Positions 34,300 through 45,280 of a stretch of DNA of 64,000 nucleotides are shown piece after piece. The stretch comes from Glutinoglossum americanum (taxonomy: Eukaryota; Ascomycota; Geoglossomycetes; Geoglossales; Geoglossaceae). Under the pieces are notes generated by a model. It had not been told where the DNA came from. It saw nothing but the letters and a program-made list of their open reading frames with translations, and made no database searches. The position numbers were made by a program, and so were the translations under genes. The first letter of the stretch is position 1; every line of letters starts with the position of its first letter. The stretch covers positions 62,001 to 126,000 of the forward strand of contig JAGHQL010000057.1 of assembly GCA_020080175.1 (NCBI GenBank). Reading direction: 5' to 3'.

Positions 34300-35950
34300 C
34301 TCGATGGCTAAGGGGCAGTCTAGTCTAGCCGGGCGCGGGGGGTTGTTCCGCGGTGTGAGGAGCTTGGATAAGGCAGTGTGCATGGGATGGCTTTGCGTAT
34401 TGTGGTATCGGGGGGGGGGTTACAGCTCCCCGCTCTTTAGCTACGCTTATCTATTCGCTGATTTATTTTTCGGGGAACGGGATTTGCTGGTGCCGGGATG
34501 TCTGGTTGCTCGCGTTTTTACCGTATCCTCTCCCCCGGGGTAGGGGGTTCCCTAGACGCCCTCTCCCGTCCCGAATTGGCGGCGTGGGGTTTCGGGGGTG
34601 CTTTAAGCTGTCATGCGCAGGGGTAGTCCTCGTATCCGCCAAGCCGTTGTACCCGGCGACCAGCTCCCCGGGAAACTCGCGTACTTCCTGGGTTGAGGGG
34701 AGCATTGGCGAGGACGTACGAGTACCATGGAGTGGGAAAGGGCGAAGCCTCGTTTGCGCTAATTGGTATGTATTTGGGTCCCATAAAGCTTAGAGCGCAG
34801 ACCAGCGAGCTGAGGGTTACTTGGTAGGAACTAGGGTCGAGGGGGCTAAAATATTCCCTCGTTTTCGATCTGTCTTGACCATCTTTACTGGTGAAGGGAG
34901 CACCTAGTTACTGTATTCATTGCTATACTGCACAGGAACAGCTGGTTTCTAAACGTTATATTAGTGGACTGGTGGAATGACTGTGGGAGTTTAGGGTGGG
35001 AACATGGATCCCTGGCGGAAGAATCGTGATAGCCCGATGACTATGAGGTCATACTTACCATATTGTAAGTTAACCGAGCGGTTGCATTGCTTATTGTACT
35101 CAGACAAGGAGATCCTAACTAGCTATGTAGTAATTGAGCATTGTGGGCCTCAGGGGCTGAGGTGAAACGTGGCCCACCGCCACACTGTCACACCAAGGAG
35201 AATTTCCAACATACCCAAGAAGTCTTCATCTGTCCGATGAGGTAGTTTGAAGCTGGTGGGGCGACACTTGTTGTAAGTAGGCTACGAGGCACGGAGGGGC
35301 ATGGAATAATTGAGTTGATTTTAGCTAAGAGAACTGCGCACCTAGGAGTCCTTATGCGCTAAGGGAGAGACCGAAACGAGGCTGGAACTAGCAACCTCTG
35401 AGCCATGCAGACCTAATGGATCCACATAGAACATAGATGCGACTCATGAGGTCATATGAACTTCTATGACTTTATGCGTTCGCATCAAGTATACGAGCGG
35501 CATGAACTAAGACCCCTGAGGGGGATGTTCTGAGACCGCAATACGCAACAATATTCAGACTTAGCGGTTGGGAGAAACACTGAAGCGCTGCTCCATAATA
35601 GAGCGCCCGGTCAGCTGCTGGCCCGATGGAGATTCTGTGCGGCGGTGGCAACATAGAAGAGGATACTGGCTTCGCCAAGGCGCCGTGACTTTTAGTGGGG
35701 TACCTATTTAACATTCACTAGACCCACTTTCTGATGACTCAGCGGAGGCCCACCAACTCCAGCAAACTCCTTGCCTATCACGCCAACTTGTTAAGTTTGG
35801 CTGACTACTGTAGCAAGCTCTTACTGCACTTTGGGGTTAACTATCCTCCGTCGAATCGTTCAATGGAAGAAGGCGAACCGGGTAGTGTTCCTGACTGGTA
35901 TGTAGCATCTCATTTATTCTGTCCTCGAGTTGTGAGCAAAAGTGGACAAG

Positions 35951-37236
35951 ATGAAGAATAAGCGGCGCTCAATTTCTCATTCTGAATCAAAGATATTTGC
36001 TAGAGGAAATGGACGCTCAAATGAATCATCTAGGAGACGCGGCGGTAGAGCTAGTTTCGGCAGAGGTGGTAGAATGTCCAATCCTGCGAACAGTCGGGGA
36101 CAGAGCTGGGGTAACTAACTAATTGCCCCACCCGCTAATAGGATATCTCCCATTCTCACTAATTCTTAGCAGGTTCCCGGTCTACAGCCAAAGGCACACG
36201 GGGCACACCGACTACTCGCTCACAGAACTCAACAAACTGGCGAGAAAACAACCAGCAGACCAGCAGTTCCGTAGCATCTCCCGGAGAGAGCGACTCACTC
36301 GTGTCACAATCCATTGCTGAGGGTAGGAGAATCTACATCGGTAACATGCCTTATATGGCAAAACCCGAAGACGTTGAAGCGCTATTCGCCGACAAAGGGT
36401 ACAAAGTGTGAGGGTTCCCACCTCTCTAGCTATAATCTATTACTCTTTTGGGCGCCTGATATCTAACCTACTGTTACCTCAGGGAGCGTATCGATATCTC
36501 CATCGACCCATTCACAGGCCGGAATCCCTCATATTGCTTTGTCGAACTCGAGACCAAAGAGCACGCTGACCGAGTGATGTCGGAATTGAACGGCACAGAG
36601 CTGCTTGGTCGCCCCTTGAAGATTGGGCCCGGTGTGGCCAAGTCATCGGCATCAAGAGAGCGACCTCTCGGAAGAAGAGGCGGCAAGTCCGAGAATCGTG
36701 AAGGGGGCAGTCCTCCATTTGTTTTCGATAGGTGGAAGAGGACGGATGCGGCTGATCACTGGCACGGCGTCAGTGACAAGGGCCGTAGGCTATACGTCGG
36801 AGGCTTACCTAGAATGCCAGATCAACGAACCGTCGATGATGAAATCCGGAAGTTGTTTCAGGACTTCACCATGTATGCCCCTACCACCCAACCATCTCCC
36901 TCTTTCATCCCCGCTCCTCTAAAAGCCCCAGCTAACCCTGTAATTTTTTATTTTTCCTCCAAAAGTGACGCCGTTAGCAAGATCATCTCTCCACATATAT
37001 CCACACGTGCAAAGCCCGGCAACCACTTTTACCTCTTCGTGGATTTCCCGACTGCTGAGGAAGCAGAAGCTGCGATAATGGCATTGAATGGTAAATCTGC
37101 GCCTTGGGGTGGTAGGCTTGTTGTCAGTAAGGCTAGGGGTGACTCCCGTAGAGTGGAAGAAAGAGAACGATGGAGGGAGGAAGAATTGACGGCAACGGGA
37201 TCCACCGGCGACCCAGAGAGCCCCGAATTTGGGTAA
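35951..37236 (+). CDS. RNA-binding protein with two RRM domains
   Basis: Four exons, 35951-36110, 36173-36407, 36483-36872 and 36966-37236, give 351 residues; a stop lies in frame six codons before the chosen ATG. Residues 1-110 are a basic Arg/Gly/Ser-rich region (RRRGGRASFGRGGRMS) followed by an Asn/Gln/Ser/Thr linker. RRM1 starts RRIYIGNMPYMAKPEDVEALF (RNP2 IYIGNM) and has RNP1 in NPSYCFVELET. RRM2 starts RRLYVGGLPRM (RNP2 LYVGGL) with RNP1 in NHFYLFVDFPTAEEAEAAI. The spacer holds a second basic patch (REERPLGRRGGK-like). The third intron lies inside RRM2 and is read through in an unspliced frame. Such two-RRM proteins with an RG-rich head bind mRNA or organellar RNA; the exact orthologue is not clear to me. 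Confidence 0.85.
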
Positions 37237-37432
37237 ACATGCAGGCCCTGGGGCTCAACCCTTCTCAAGCAAAAATTCCATTTGGTTATTTGCTGCCAAA
37301 AACTGTGGATTTCCGTGGAATCAGTTTAATGAGAAGTAACCCGATCAAATCAGATCAATATTACATAGAACGGAAAATGACTGAAACTGCCATGGTTTTT
37401 GGAAAAAAAACTCCCTGCATACCACGATTCTA

Positions 37433-37680
37433 GCTTTTTTTTATTCCTGACATACCGCAAATAACCCTTTAACCACGAAGGACTGCCGCAAAAGCGATGA
37501 GGGTTTTTCAATTAGGCAACTCTAGCTAAACAGATGCCTAACGCCTAACTAAAATGCCCCGGGTGGGGCCTTTCGCAGGCAAAGAGTCCTCAAACCAGAG
37601 CGTCGTAATAGCGGTGGCAGGCGGCCCGTCTCCGGGCAAGTCGTTTCGGAAAGTCGTATTCGACTGCCCCGGAGACTCGG
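37433..37680 (+). repeat. left terminal inverted repeat of the DNA transposon
   Basis: Reads 5' to 3' from a T-run through TTATTCCTGAC and ends near GTATTCGACTGCCCCGG. Its reverse complement is found at about 38390-38674. Confidence 0.8.
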
Positions 37681-38389
37681 TGCCCGAGCTGCGTACCGGC
37701 GCTCTCATTCGCTCTTATGCGGTGGTTCTGGCTCTCCGTGCCGATTGGGCTTTCGGGGGGGGGCGCTGGGGGAGGTCTGGAGGTGGGGGTGGGGTTCCTG
37801 GGTAAAAGTTGGGGGTGGTGAAATTTGGAGATGGGGCTTTTTTGGGTGAGGCTTGTAGGGGGTGTTTTTGTGTGTATATGGACTTGGGTAGGTTTGAAAG
37901 TAGAGTGGTATTATCGAATTAGTGGTGGCAACCTGGATACTACCTCCTAATCTTTCTGATTTTGTTGGTGTTCCTATTTATGAGGCTATTGGGGATATGC
38001 CTCCTCAACACCGCACACCTCCTCAAGATGGTGAGCTATTGTATTCAGACTATGCTTATGATCGACTGTAGAACTGTGCCTTGTCTTGTCGTCACTAGGT
38101 GATAAAAGCAGTCACAGAAGGTTTCCTTCTTCTACTCTTCTTGGTTCACCTATGATGGTGGCTCTCTGGAAGCCCTGTCCAAGCTGGAAGATGAGCTATA
38201 AGATATTATGAAGCAGTAATAGGTACTCAAGAGCACTGGGTGGGTGGATATCGAAATAGGGGTACAGATATTATTGAGTCAGTACAGCACCTGCTCAATC
38301 AGCAGTCACAGCTGCTCCCAGAGCAGTCTTCTCCGTTTCAGGGTCTTTACCATGCTAACCCCCAGGGCAGTCAAAAACTCCAGGGCAAT

Positions 38390-38674
38390 CGAATACGACT
38401 CTCAAAATCGCGACTTTCCAAAATGACTGCCCGGAGACGGACCGGTGGTGCAGGTATGCTACTCGGAAGCATGCACGCTCATAACAACACAGGGGCCCAG
38501 CGAAGCCGGGTTCCCCACATGGGGAGGACTTTTGCAGGAGTAAAAAGCCCACTCGGGACACTTTGACTAGGCATCTGTCTAACTAAAGCTACCTAAACGA
38601 AAAAGCCCCATTCTTGCAGTCCTCTGTAGTTAAAAACGACATTCGCGGTGCGTCAGGAATAAGGAAAAAAAAAG
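38390..38674 (-). repeat. right terminal inverted repeat of the DNA transposon
   Basis: Inverted partner of the left end; the outermost matched block is GTCAGGAATAAGG followed by an A-run. It is slightly longer than the left end because of small insertions. Confidence 0.8.
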
Positions 38675-39045
38675 GTATAGCCGTGACAGCGTGAGGAATT
38701 CTTATCGAAAATCGTGGTGGTTCGGTCGTTTTCCGTGGGTGGAAAAGCGGTTGCGTAAGCTGGAACTACGAGGCCCTCCCTCCTCTGGGGGGATCGTACA
38801 TGGCCTGGGTTGGATCCCCGCGCTAAAATGTAGACTAGCCAATACTTGTGTTGGGAAAACTTTCTCTTTGGGGGGTGGAGTGGAAAACTAGGGGAGGAGG
38901 AAAAAAGATGGTGTCGCGCGGGGTTGGGGGTGGGGATGCTCGGGGTCCGTCTCGCTGGGCCTGGGTTCCGCGCGGGGGAAAGCTCATCGATCCCGGGCAT
39001 ACCACCCGCTTGCTGGCTGAGATATGGACGTGTATGGTGATGGGG

Positions 39046-41445
39046 TTAGACCGCTGGCTGGGGGTTGAGCGGCAGTAAGTAGCTGCGCCACTGCCACACA
39101 TCCACATAGGGTTGCAGCGCAATCTCTCCATTGTTATTCTTTGCTTCGGTATCTGCACCCTTGCCGATTAACAGCTGCACCGCATTCTCCTTCCCTCTCT
39201 TGGCAACCAGGTGTAGGGCCGTATCTCCGTGATGATCTTTCGCCATGATATCAGCACCCTTCTCGAGTAACACCTGCACCACATTCCCCCGCCAACTGGT
39301 GACAGCTAGGTGCAGGGCGGTCTGCCCAAGGCCATTTTGCGCCGCGATGTCGGCACCCTTTTCGAGTAGCAGCCGCATCACATTCTCCCTCCCTCTCGTG
39401 GCAGCCAGGTGTAGGGCCGTATCTCCATGATGATCTCTCGCCATGATATCAGCACCTTTCTCGAGTAACACCTGCACCGCATTCCCGGTGGCAGCTCGGT
39501 GCAGGGCGGTCTGCCCAAGGCCATTTTTCGCCGTGATGTCGGCACCCTTTTCGAGTAACAGCTGCACCGCATTCTCCCTCTCTCTCTTGGCGGCCGTGTG
39601 TAGGGCCGTATCTCCATGATGATCTTTCGCCGTGATATCAGCACCCTTCTCGAGTAACAGTTGCACCGCATTCCCGCTGGCAGCTTGGTGCAGGGCGGTC
39701 TGCCCAAGGCTATTCTTCGCCGCGATGTCGACACCCTTTTCGAGTAACAGCTGCACCACACTCTCCTCTCTACTGGTGGCAGCTGAGTGCAGGGCCGTAT
39801 CTCCATGGTGATTTTTCGCCGTGACGTCAGCACCCTTTTCGAGTAATAGCTGAACCGCATTCTCCCTCCCTCTCCTGGCAGCTAGGAGTAGGGCCGTATC
39901 TCCTAAAAAATTTTCCGCCGCGATGTCAGACCCCTTATCGGCAAGAAGCCGCACAACCGGCAGCACATCCTGGTTCCCCCAAGTGTAAAGAGCGCGGTGT
40001 AGGGCCGTGTGTCCAAAGTTATCTTTCGCGGTGATGTCAGCACCTTTTTCGAGCAACAATTTTACCACTTCCTCATGAAGAAGCTCGGCTGCTTGATCCA
40101 GTGCAGTTCCTCCACTGCTATCCTTCGCATTGACGTCAGCCCCCTTCTCAACTAATAGTTGCACTACTGCCTCATGTCCGGAGGAAGCAGCCAAGTGCAG
40201 CGCTGTCATTCCGCCAGAGCCCTTCTCTCCGATGCTAGCCCCCTTACTGAGTAGCAACCGTGCTACAGCAACTTGCCCGTTACTTGCCGCCTTGTGCAAG
40301 GCAGTCCATCTATCGTTGTCCACCGCTTTAACATCAGCCCCCCTCTCGATTAGCAGATCCGCAACTGCCTCGTGTCCAGACATGGCTGCCCGGTGCAACG
40401 CAGTTCTTCCTCTGTTATCCTCTCCCATGACACTTGCTCCATTCTCGAGTAGTAATCGTGCTGTTGTGTCATGACCCCTGATCGCTGCGGCGTGTAGCGC
40501 AGTAGAACCACGGCGATCCTTTGCCGCGACGCTGGCTCCCGCCCCAACTAGTAGCTGTGTCATGATATCATATCCATTCTCCACCGCCTGGTATAGCATC
40601 GTCCGCCCATCTGAATCCCTTGCCGCAACGTCAGCGCCACCCCTGACGAGGAGCCGCGCCACCGCATCGTGGCCATTACCCACCGCCTGGTGCAGTGCAG
40701 TTCGCCCAAATAGATCCTTCGTCGCAACGTTAGCCCCCTTCCCGAGTAATATCCGCACCACTGTGTCGCGACCGCTCTCGGCCGCCCGGCTTAGTGCTGT
40801 CTGTCCATGATTATCCTCCGCCGCGACGTTGGAACCCTTCTCGACCAGCAGTTCCACCATTTCCTCGTCTCCGCCCATCGCCGCCAAATGTAGAGCCGTT
40901 TTTCCCATATCATTTTTCAGTTCGATGTCCGCCCCCCCATCTAGAAATAGCTCTACCACTGCCTTCTTCCCACGGTGTGCCGCTACTAATAGATTTAAAC
41001 CCTCCATTGAGTTCTTCTGCTTCTCTAAAGACTCTTCGTAAAGCATCTGGATGTCACTCCGTATTGCTATTTGTCCTTCATCTCCCCTCCTTTCGTGAGC
41101 TTTGCGCATATGTTTTCGCAAATTATCTTTCCGCGAGGTCCCTTTGAAACGACATCCGGGCCATTTGCAGTAAAACTTCGTATCGGCACTTCCATGTGTA
41201 GCTTTGTGTCGATCAAGGTCGTGTCTCAGACCAAACCCTCGACTACACCTATCGCAACGGTATGGCTTCGAATGTGTTTTACGATGACGGCTAGAATAGG
41301 AAATGTCGGCTGGAAATCGGGTATCTAATAAGACCAAGGAAGCTTACTTATACTCTCCGCGTGTAGTAAAAACCCTAGAGCAGGATTCGCATGTAATAAG
41401 TCCCTTGACTTGGGCGTCTAGGTGCTGCCCCAATTTAATGTCCAT
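39046..41445 (-). CDS. C2H2 zinc-finger protein with about 20 ankyrin repeats
   Basis: Two exons, 41348-41445 and 39046-41290 (780 residues). The intron lies inside finger 1 and its removal restores CESCSRVFTTRGEYN|RHRKTH. Finger 2 is CDRCSRGFGLRHDLDRHKATH and finger 3, with C-x4-C spacing, is CKWPGC...DNLRKHMRKAH. From residue 130 to the end come about 20 ankyrin repeats (consensus TALHLAA...G...VVQLLLEKGADI). The last eight alternate between two types, HHGDTALH and GLGQTALH, as 62-66 residue dimers. A zinc-finger head with a long ankyrin tail would suit a DNA-binding or sensor protein; ankyrin genes of this kind are expanded in some ascomycete lineages, and the role is unknown. The frame is intact throughout, arguing against a pseudogene. 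Confidence 0.9.
39175..39860 (-). repeat. higher-order tandem array of paired ankyrin repeats
   Basis: Within the zinc-finger/ankyrin gene. Alternating units differ in their loop (KDHHGDTALH versus KNGLGQTALH) and recur as a dimer of roughly 185-200 bp. Two of the GLGQ units are shortened by the same amount, showing that whole dimers were copied. DNA identity among dimers is visibly higher than among the upstream repeats, so the expansion is recent. Confidence 0.85.
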
Positions 41446-42055
41446 TAGATCAAAGTTCGCGTTTGCAGCAGCGAAACAATCAACCGCCAAGCCCGAAGAG
41501 GCTGAGGGAGCTGTGGTGAGGAAACGGGGGAACTCCCTGGGGAGCCAGCGATCAAGAACTCTGTTATGGGATATTCGATCAAATCTAGGTATTAAATAAG
41601 CCGTGAACCTCTGAGCGGTTTTCTGTTGAACTAGCCTACAGGGATGTCGTTTCTATTTTGTCAAGTTACTCGTATAACGCTTCATGTATGTATGCACAGA
41701 TAAAGTACTGTGGAGGCGATTTCTATGCCGTGGAAGTGGTAGTTTGTTAGCTAGTTATTAGTCATTCTCTTGGCAGGGGCAGCTTACCTACCGCCCACGA
41801 CCTACTTAATACAATCGTCCTTCTACCTACCAGATGAACTATAACCTCCACAGTACACACATATATCATTCTAGCAGACATTGGAGTGATGTCCAAAAAA
41901 AATTTCAATTTGTATTTTTGGGCTAGCACGAGACCCTTGCAATCCCGATACATGACGTCGCTCAAAGTACGCACACAGCTCAAGAATGAGTGTAATAAAG
42001 AGAATAGCTATACTCTTGGTTGTAACTGCTCATCCATATCTGTCGCGCTACACAA
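41446..42055. other. intergenic region upstream of the zinc-finger/ankyrin gene
   Basis: 610 bp between two same-strand zinc-finger genes; no supportable gene within it. Confidence 0.5.
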
Positions 42056-42393
42056 CTAATGGCGGTTCCGTACGTGTTCCTTCAACTTATCTTCCCGCGG
42101 GGCGGTGAAAGGACAACCTCCATAGAGACAAAAGTACAATTCACGTTCATGGATAGAACGATAATGGCGCTCACGGTCTGACTTCCGGCTGAAGGTTGTC
42201 GCACAACCGCGTTCGCAGGGAAATTGCCGTGGATTGTAGCTGAGTTAGAGTCAGTTGTGGGCGCGGTGGCAGCAAGCGGATGCAAGAAAAAGGACTGGCT
42301 ACCTAAATACCGCCGCATTTGTACTATTGGACGTGGCAACGCCAGCTCTCGTGTGTGAATGGATGAAATGATGTCTTCCGAGGCAGGAGGCAT
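42056..42393 (-). CDS. small two-finger C2H2 protein
   Basis: Two exons, 42311-42393 and 42056-42239, give 88 residues if the donor CG|GTATTT is used. The second exon encodes two canonical fingers back to back: CERGCATTFSRKSDRERH...H and CLYGGCPFTAPREDKLKEH...H (the latter with C-x4-C, x12, H-x4-H), then a stop straight after the last His. Finger 2 resembles finger 3 of the zinc-finger/ankyrin gene 600 bp downstream on the same strand (F-x-x-x-x-R-x-D-x-L-x-x-H-x-R-x-x-H). It could therefore be a duplicated head whose ankyrin part was lost, or a stand-alone gene. The donor choice and expression are uncertain; the coding of the fingers themselves is clear. Confidence 0.6.
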
Positions 42394-42735
42394 ACTTGCG
42401 TTAGCGAGAAAAAAAAAACCTACGCAGCGGCCGCATCCTTGTTGGGTGGTGGGTGTGGATCGTGAGCTGAGAGTGTTGACATGATGCGGTGTGACTTGAG
42501 GGGCGACGAATCAACTGGAGGTGAGGCGAGTAAAGGCGATGAGGAAACGCTCAAATGTTCACAAGTAGAGAGGGGGAACGCGGCCTCTAAATGTTTCGGT
42601 CGGCTGTCCTAGCCTTCCTACAAAGTCTCTCATGCATGTGCGACGCCCTCGCCCTCCCCCCTGGAGTCTAAGTTCGGACACGGGGCATCCAACAGCGGTT
42701 TAGTCTCGAATCGATCCCGCACTAGCAGGCAAAAT

Positions 42736-42975
42736 GATTGATTTCTTTTTTTGATTGGGGGTGAAGATCGATTCATTGGAGGGTATATCTACTTCTAACT
42801 AATTCAACAATTAATTCATTAGGAGTTGAAGTGGTGTGAGGGCGTGCATGATGCAGATTTCTTAATGTAGGTGAAGGTCGATTCGCTGGAGGATACATCT
42901 ACTCTCTACGCAGTAATCTAATTTATGGAGTCGAAGTGGTGTGTGGGCGTGCATAATGCAGATTTCTAAATGGGG
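42736..42975. repeat. two-copy tandem duplication, about 105-115 bp unit
   Basis: The block GGTGAAG(A/G)TCGATTC...CTGGAGG(A/G)TA(C/T)ATCTACT...GAAGTGGTGTG.GGGCGTGCAT.ATGCAGATTTCT occurs at about 42762-42870 and again at about 42871-42970, with small internal gaps. Confidence 0.8.
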
Positions 42976-45204
42976 ACTCCATTCGCTAAGCTTTTAAGGT
43001 GTGAGAGTCTCCTAGCAGGGCACTGGTGATCAAGGGTCTGCAAACACGACCATTCCAATTCACAAACTATAGGAGATTCATACGCATGGAGCGTGGGAAA
43101 TCTTTCATTGAGTGGGGTAGCAAGATGGCTTCAAGTAATGGATCTATAATGACTTATTGGCAGGGGCGGGCACTGCGTTGTGAGCTGGATTACCTGTAGA
43201 AATAATGGGACTATAGAGTATGACGAGGCCACACACCGAGGGCACTGGAGAGGGAATTCTCCGCTAGCGATTTTTATTCTGTCATGCTCGGCGCCTGTAT
43301 CGAGGGCACGGCGGTGCTTCGGAGATAGTGGCTCTATTGATATCGAGAATGGCTAAAGTGGCAACTTATTTGCCTAAACTGGTTAAATCAATGGGCAAGT
43401 GGAGCATATCGAAGGATAGTGTACTGTGCCTAAGGTGGTGGGGCTAGGTGACAGTGCAAGATGTACGGCGTGGTCTTCCACTCTAAGTGCTGTTCATGAG
43501 TGGAGTTGGAATGGAGAATTGCTCGCAAGGTGTGACGTAGGGGGACTGGTAGTTTTATTCTGCCTAGAATTCTATGGAGACTCTTCAAGACTATTAACCT
43601 GATAATAGCCCAGAGCGTCTAGAAACCCAACAGACGAGTCTGAACGCCGAGAGCCGGAGATGTCCAAAGTGACACTAGCGTGTTAAGCAGGGGAGGATTC
43701 GTTGATAGATGTGGTTGCATAAACGGAGTAACTGCGACTGGACATAACCAGAGGCAAATAACTTACTAGGGCATAATCCACAGTCTCGCGACGGTTCTTA
43801 TGGGGGAATTTTCTTCCACTCACGACAATTCCGTTTAAACCTCACACCATCCCGCATAGTTAGAGAATAGCAAGAGCTCCCTACCAACACCAATTTAGCC
43901 TTTACTGAGCCCTCCACCTCTATTCTCCGCTTATAACACCCTCTTCCGCGAAGACCAGTAACCTACCTGGTTGCTAGTGACATTAAAAACCAAAACCCTA
44001 CAAACCACTTCCTCCAAATACAGGGCCGAGACTTCCCCATCCCTCACCCTTCAAACACCCCAAAAACACACCCCATAGATACACCACAACCACCCCAACC
44101 CCACCGCCATATCCCAAACCGGGACCCCCAACAACCGCAAAACCAGAAACACCCCTCTGTTTCGAGACTCAGCGCTACAATGGTCCACGGTATTGCAAAA
44201 GCAACGCGCTGACTCTCCGCACGGCAGCGATTACGACGATACTAACCGCCTACCGAACCCCCATCACGTCCGCAATACGATATAAACAAAACCCGGACCA
44301 ACCTCCCCTTCCCGCAGTTCTCCGGGGTGGTGCGAAAACGGAGCTACTCCAGATAGAGAGCGGTCCAAGAATTGTTTCCGCGACCTGCTCGCCAAACAGG
44401 ACCAGGAGAGGAGCCTACATGGCAGAAGATCAGCTATAGAAGTCTTGGGCTAGAATCGAGTCTGCCGGGTACGACGTGCAAGGCCTGCCGCTAGGTTATT
44501 AGCGGGGTCGCCCTAGCCGCCCGCACTCACGCATGGCAGCGAGCTGAGGATGGTCGGGAGAGCGGCCGTCCCCGTTGGGATTGTGTTTGGTATGCTGGTA
44601 TCTTAAGTCGGGGTTCTGTGTAGGTTTGCAGAGGTTAAAGCATCAACGTCCCTAAATCTAACGTGGCTACTGATTTAGGGAGATGGAATCGAGACTGCCG
44701 ATACCTGGGAGATTTGGAAGTGTTTTGGCAGTGATAGATTTTCTGTTGGAGATGTTGCCTCGTTGTTGAATGGTAGCGATGTTGTTACCAGCTAGGCGTC
44801 TTAGCGTTTGTCTTGTGGTGGAAAAGAGCACTGTGGATGTGAGACTGTATGTTTAAGGAATCGAGATGAGATGAGTTTGGTGAGGTTCCCTTGGAAACGT
44901 AGGCGTCTATTTGCTGGTCGTGGCGAACAAGTTGGTTTGAAAGTAATTATCTAAAGACCCACTAGCTAGCGGACTTTATGGAAGAAACAAATAAAAGTGG
45001 CTCGGTACCTTCTCGTTATTAAGGACTTCTATTCCAAAGTAGCAGGAAGATTCACTGCGAGCAGCTCCATTCCTTAATATATTTCGTCATATGTACAGCG
45101 AAGGCCGCATTTACCAATTCCGCTCGATGGATGTGTGAGGGTCTAGTCTGCGGGTAAAATTTACACCATTTCACTAAACTGAAGAGTCCGTGAATGGGGT
45201 GAAA

Positions 45205-45280
45205 TACTCATTCCAACTGCGGGTTTGAACTGGCGATCCTCGACAACAACGCTCCTCCCTACAGCCCTTGTCCAATTAGC
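45205..45280 (-). other. tRNA-like (Pol III promoter-like) fragment, possible SINE or tRNA relic
   Basis: On the minus strand the sequence contains GGCTAATTGGACAAGGG, resembling an A box, and about 40 nt later CAGTTCAAACCC, close to the B-box consensus GGTTCRANNCC. I could not fold acceptor and T stems convincingly, so it is not a functional tRNA gene. It may be a tRNA-derived short interspersed element or a relic. Confidence 0.3.

Larger units (their letters stand above)
33465..35950. other. 2.5-kb gene-free stretch of low-complexity and decayed sequence
   Basis: Contains the minisatellite, ATT microsatellite, poly-A and TTTAG runs listed separately, then about 1.5 kb with no recognisable content. 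Open frames here have random composition. I found no transposase or polymerase motif. Confidence 0.6.
37433..38674. mobile_element. non-autonomous DNA transposon with about 240-280 bp imperfect terminal inverted repeats
   Basis: The two ends are inverted copies of each other. Left-end landmarks in order: TTATTCCTGAC, GGACTGC, AGACAGATGCCTA-like AAACAGATGCCTAA, GGGCCTTTCGCAGGC-like, GTCTCCGGGCA, GGAAAGTCG, GTATTCGA(C/T)TGCCC. The complement of the right end shows the same series in the same order. Similarity is patchy, with many substitutions and small gaps, so the element is old. The roughly 700-bp interior has no transposase frame, so it is a MITE-like or deleted copy. Both ends abut T/A runs; a TA target duplication is possible but not certain. 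The superfamily is undetermined. Confidence 0.82.
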
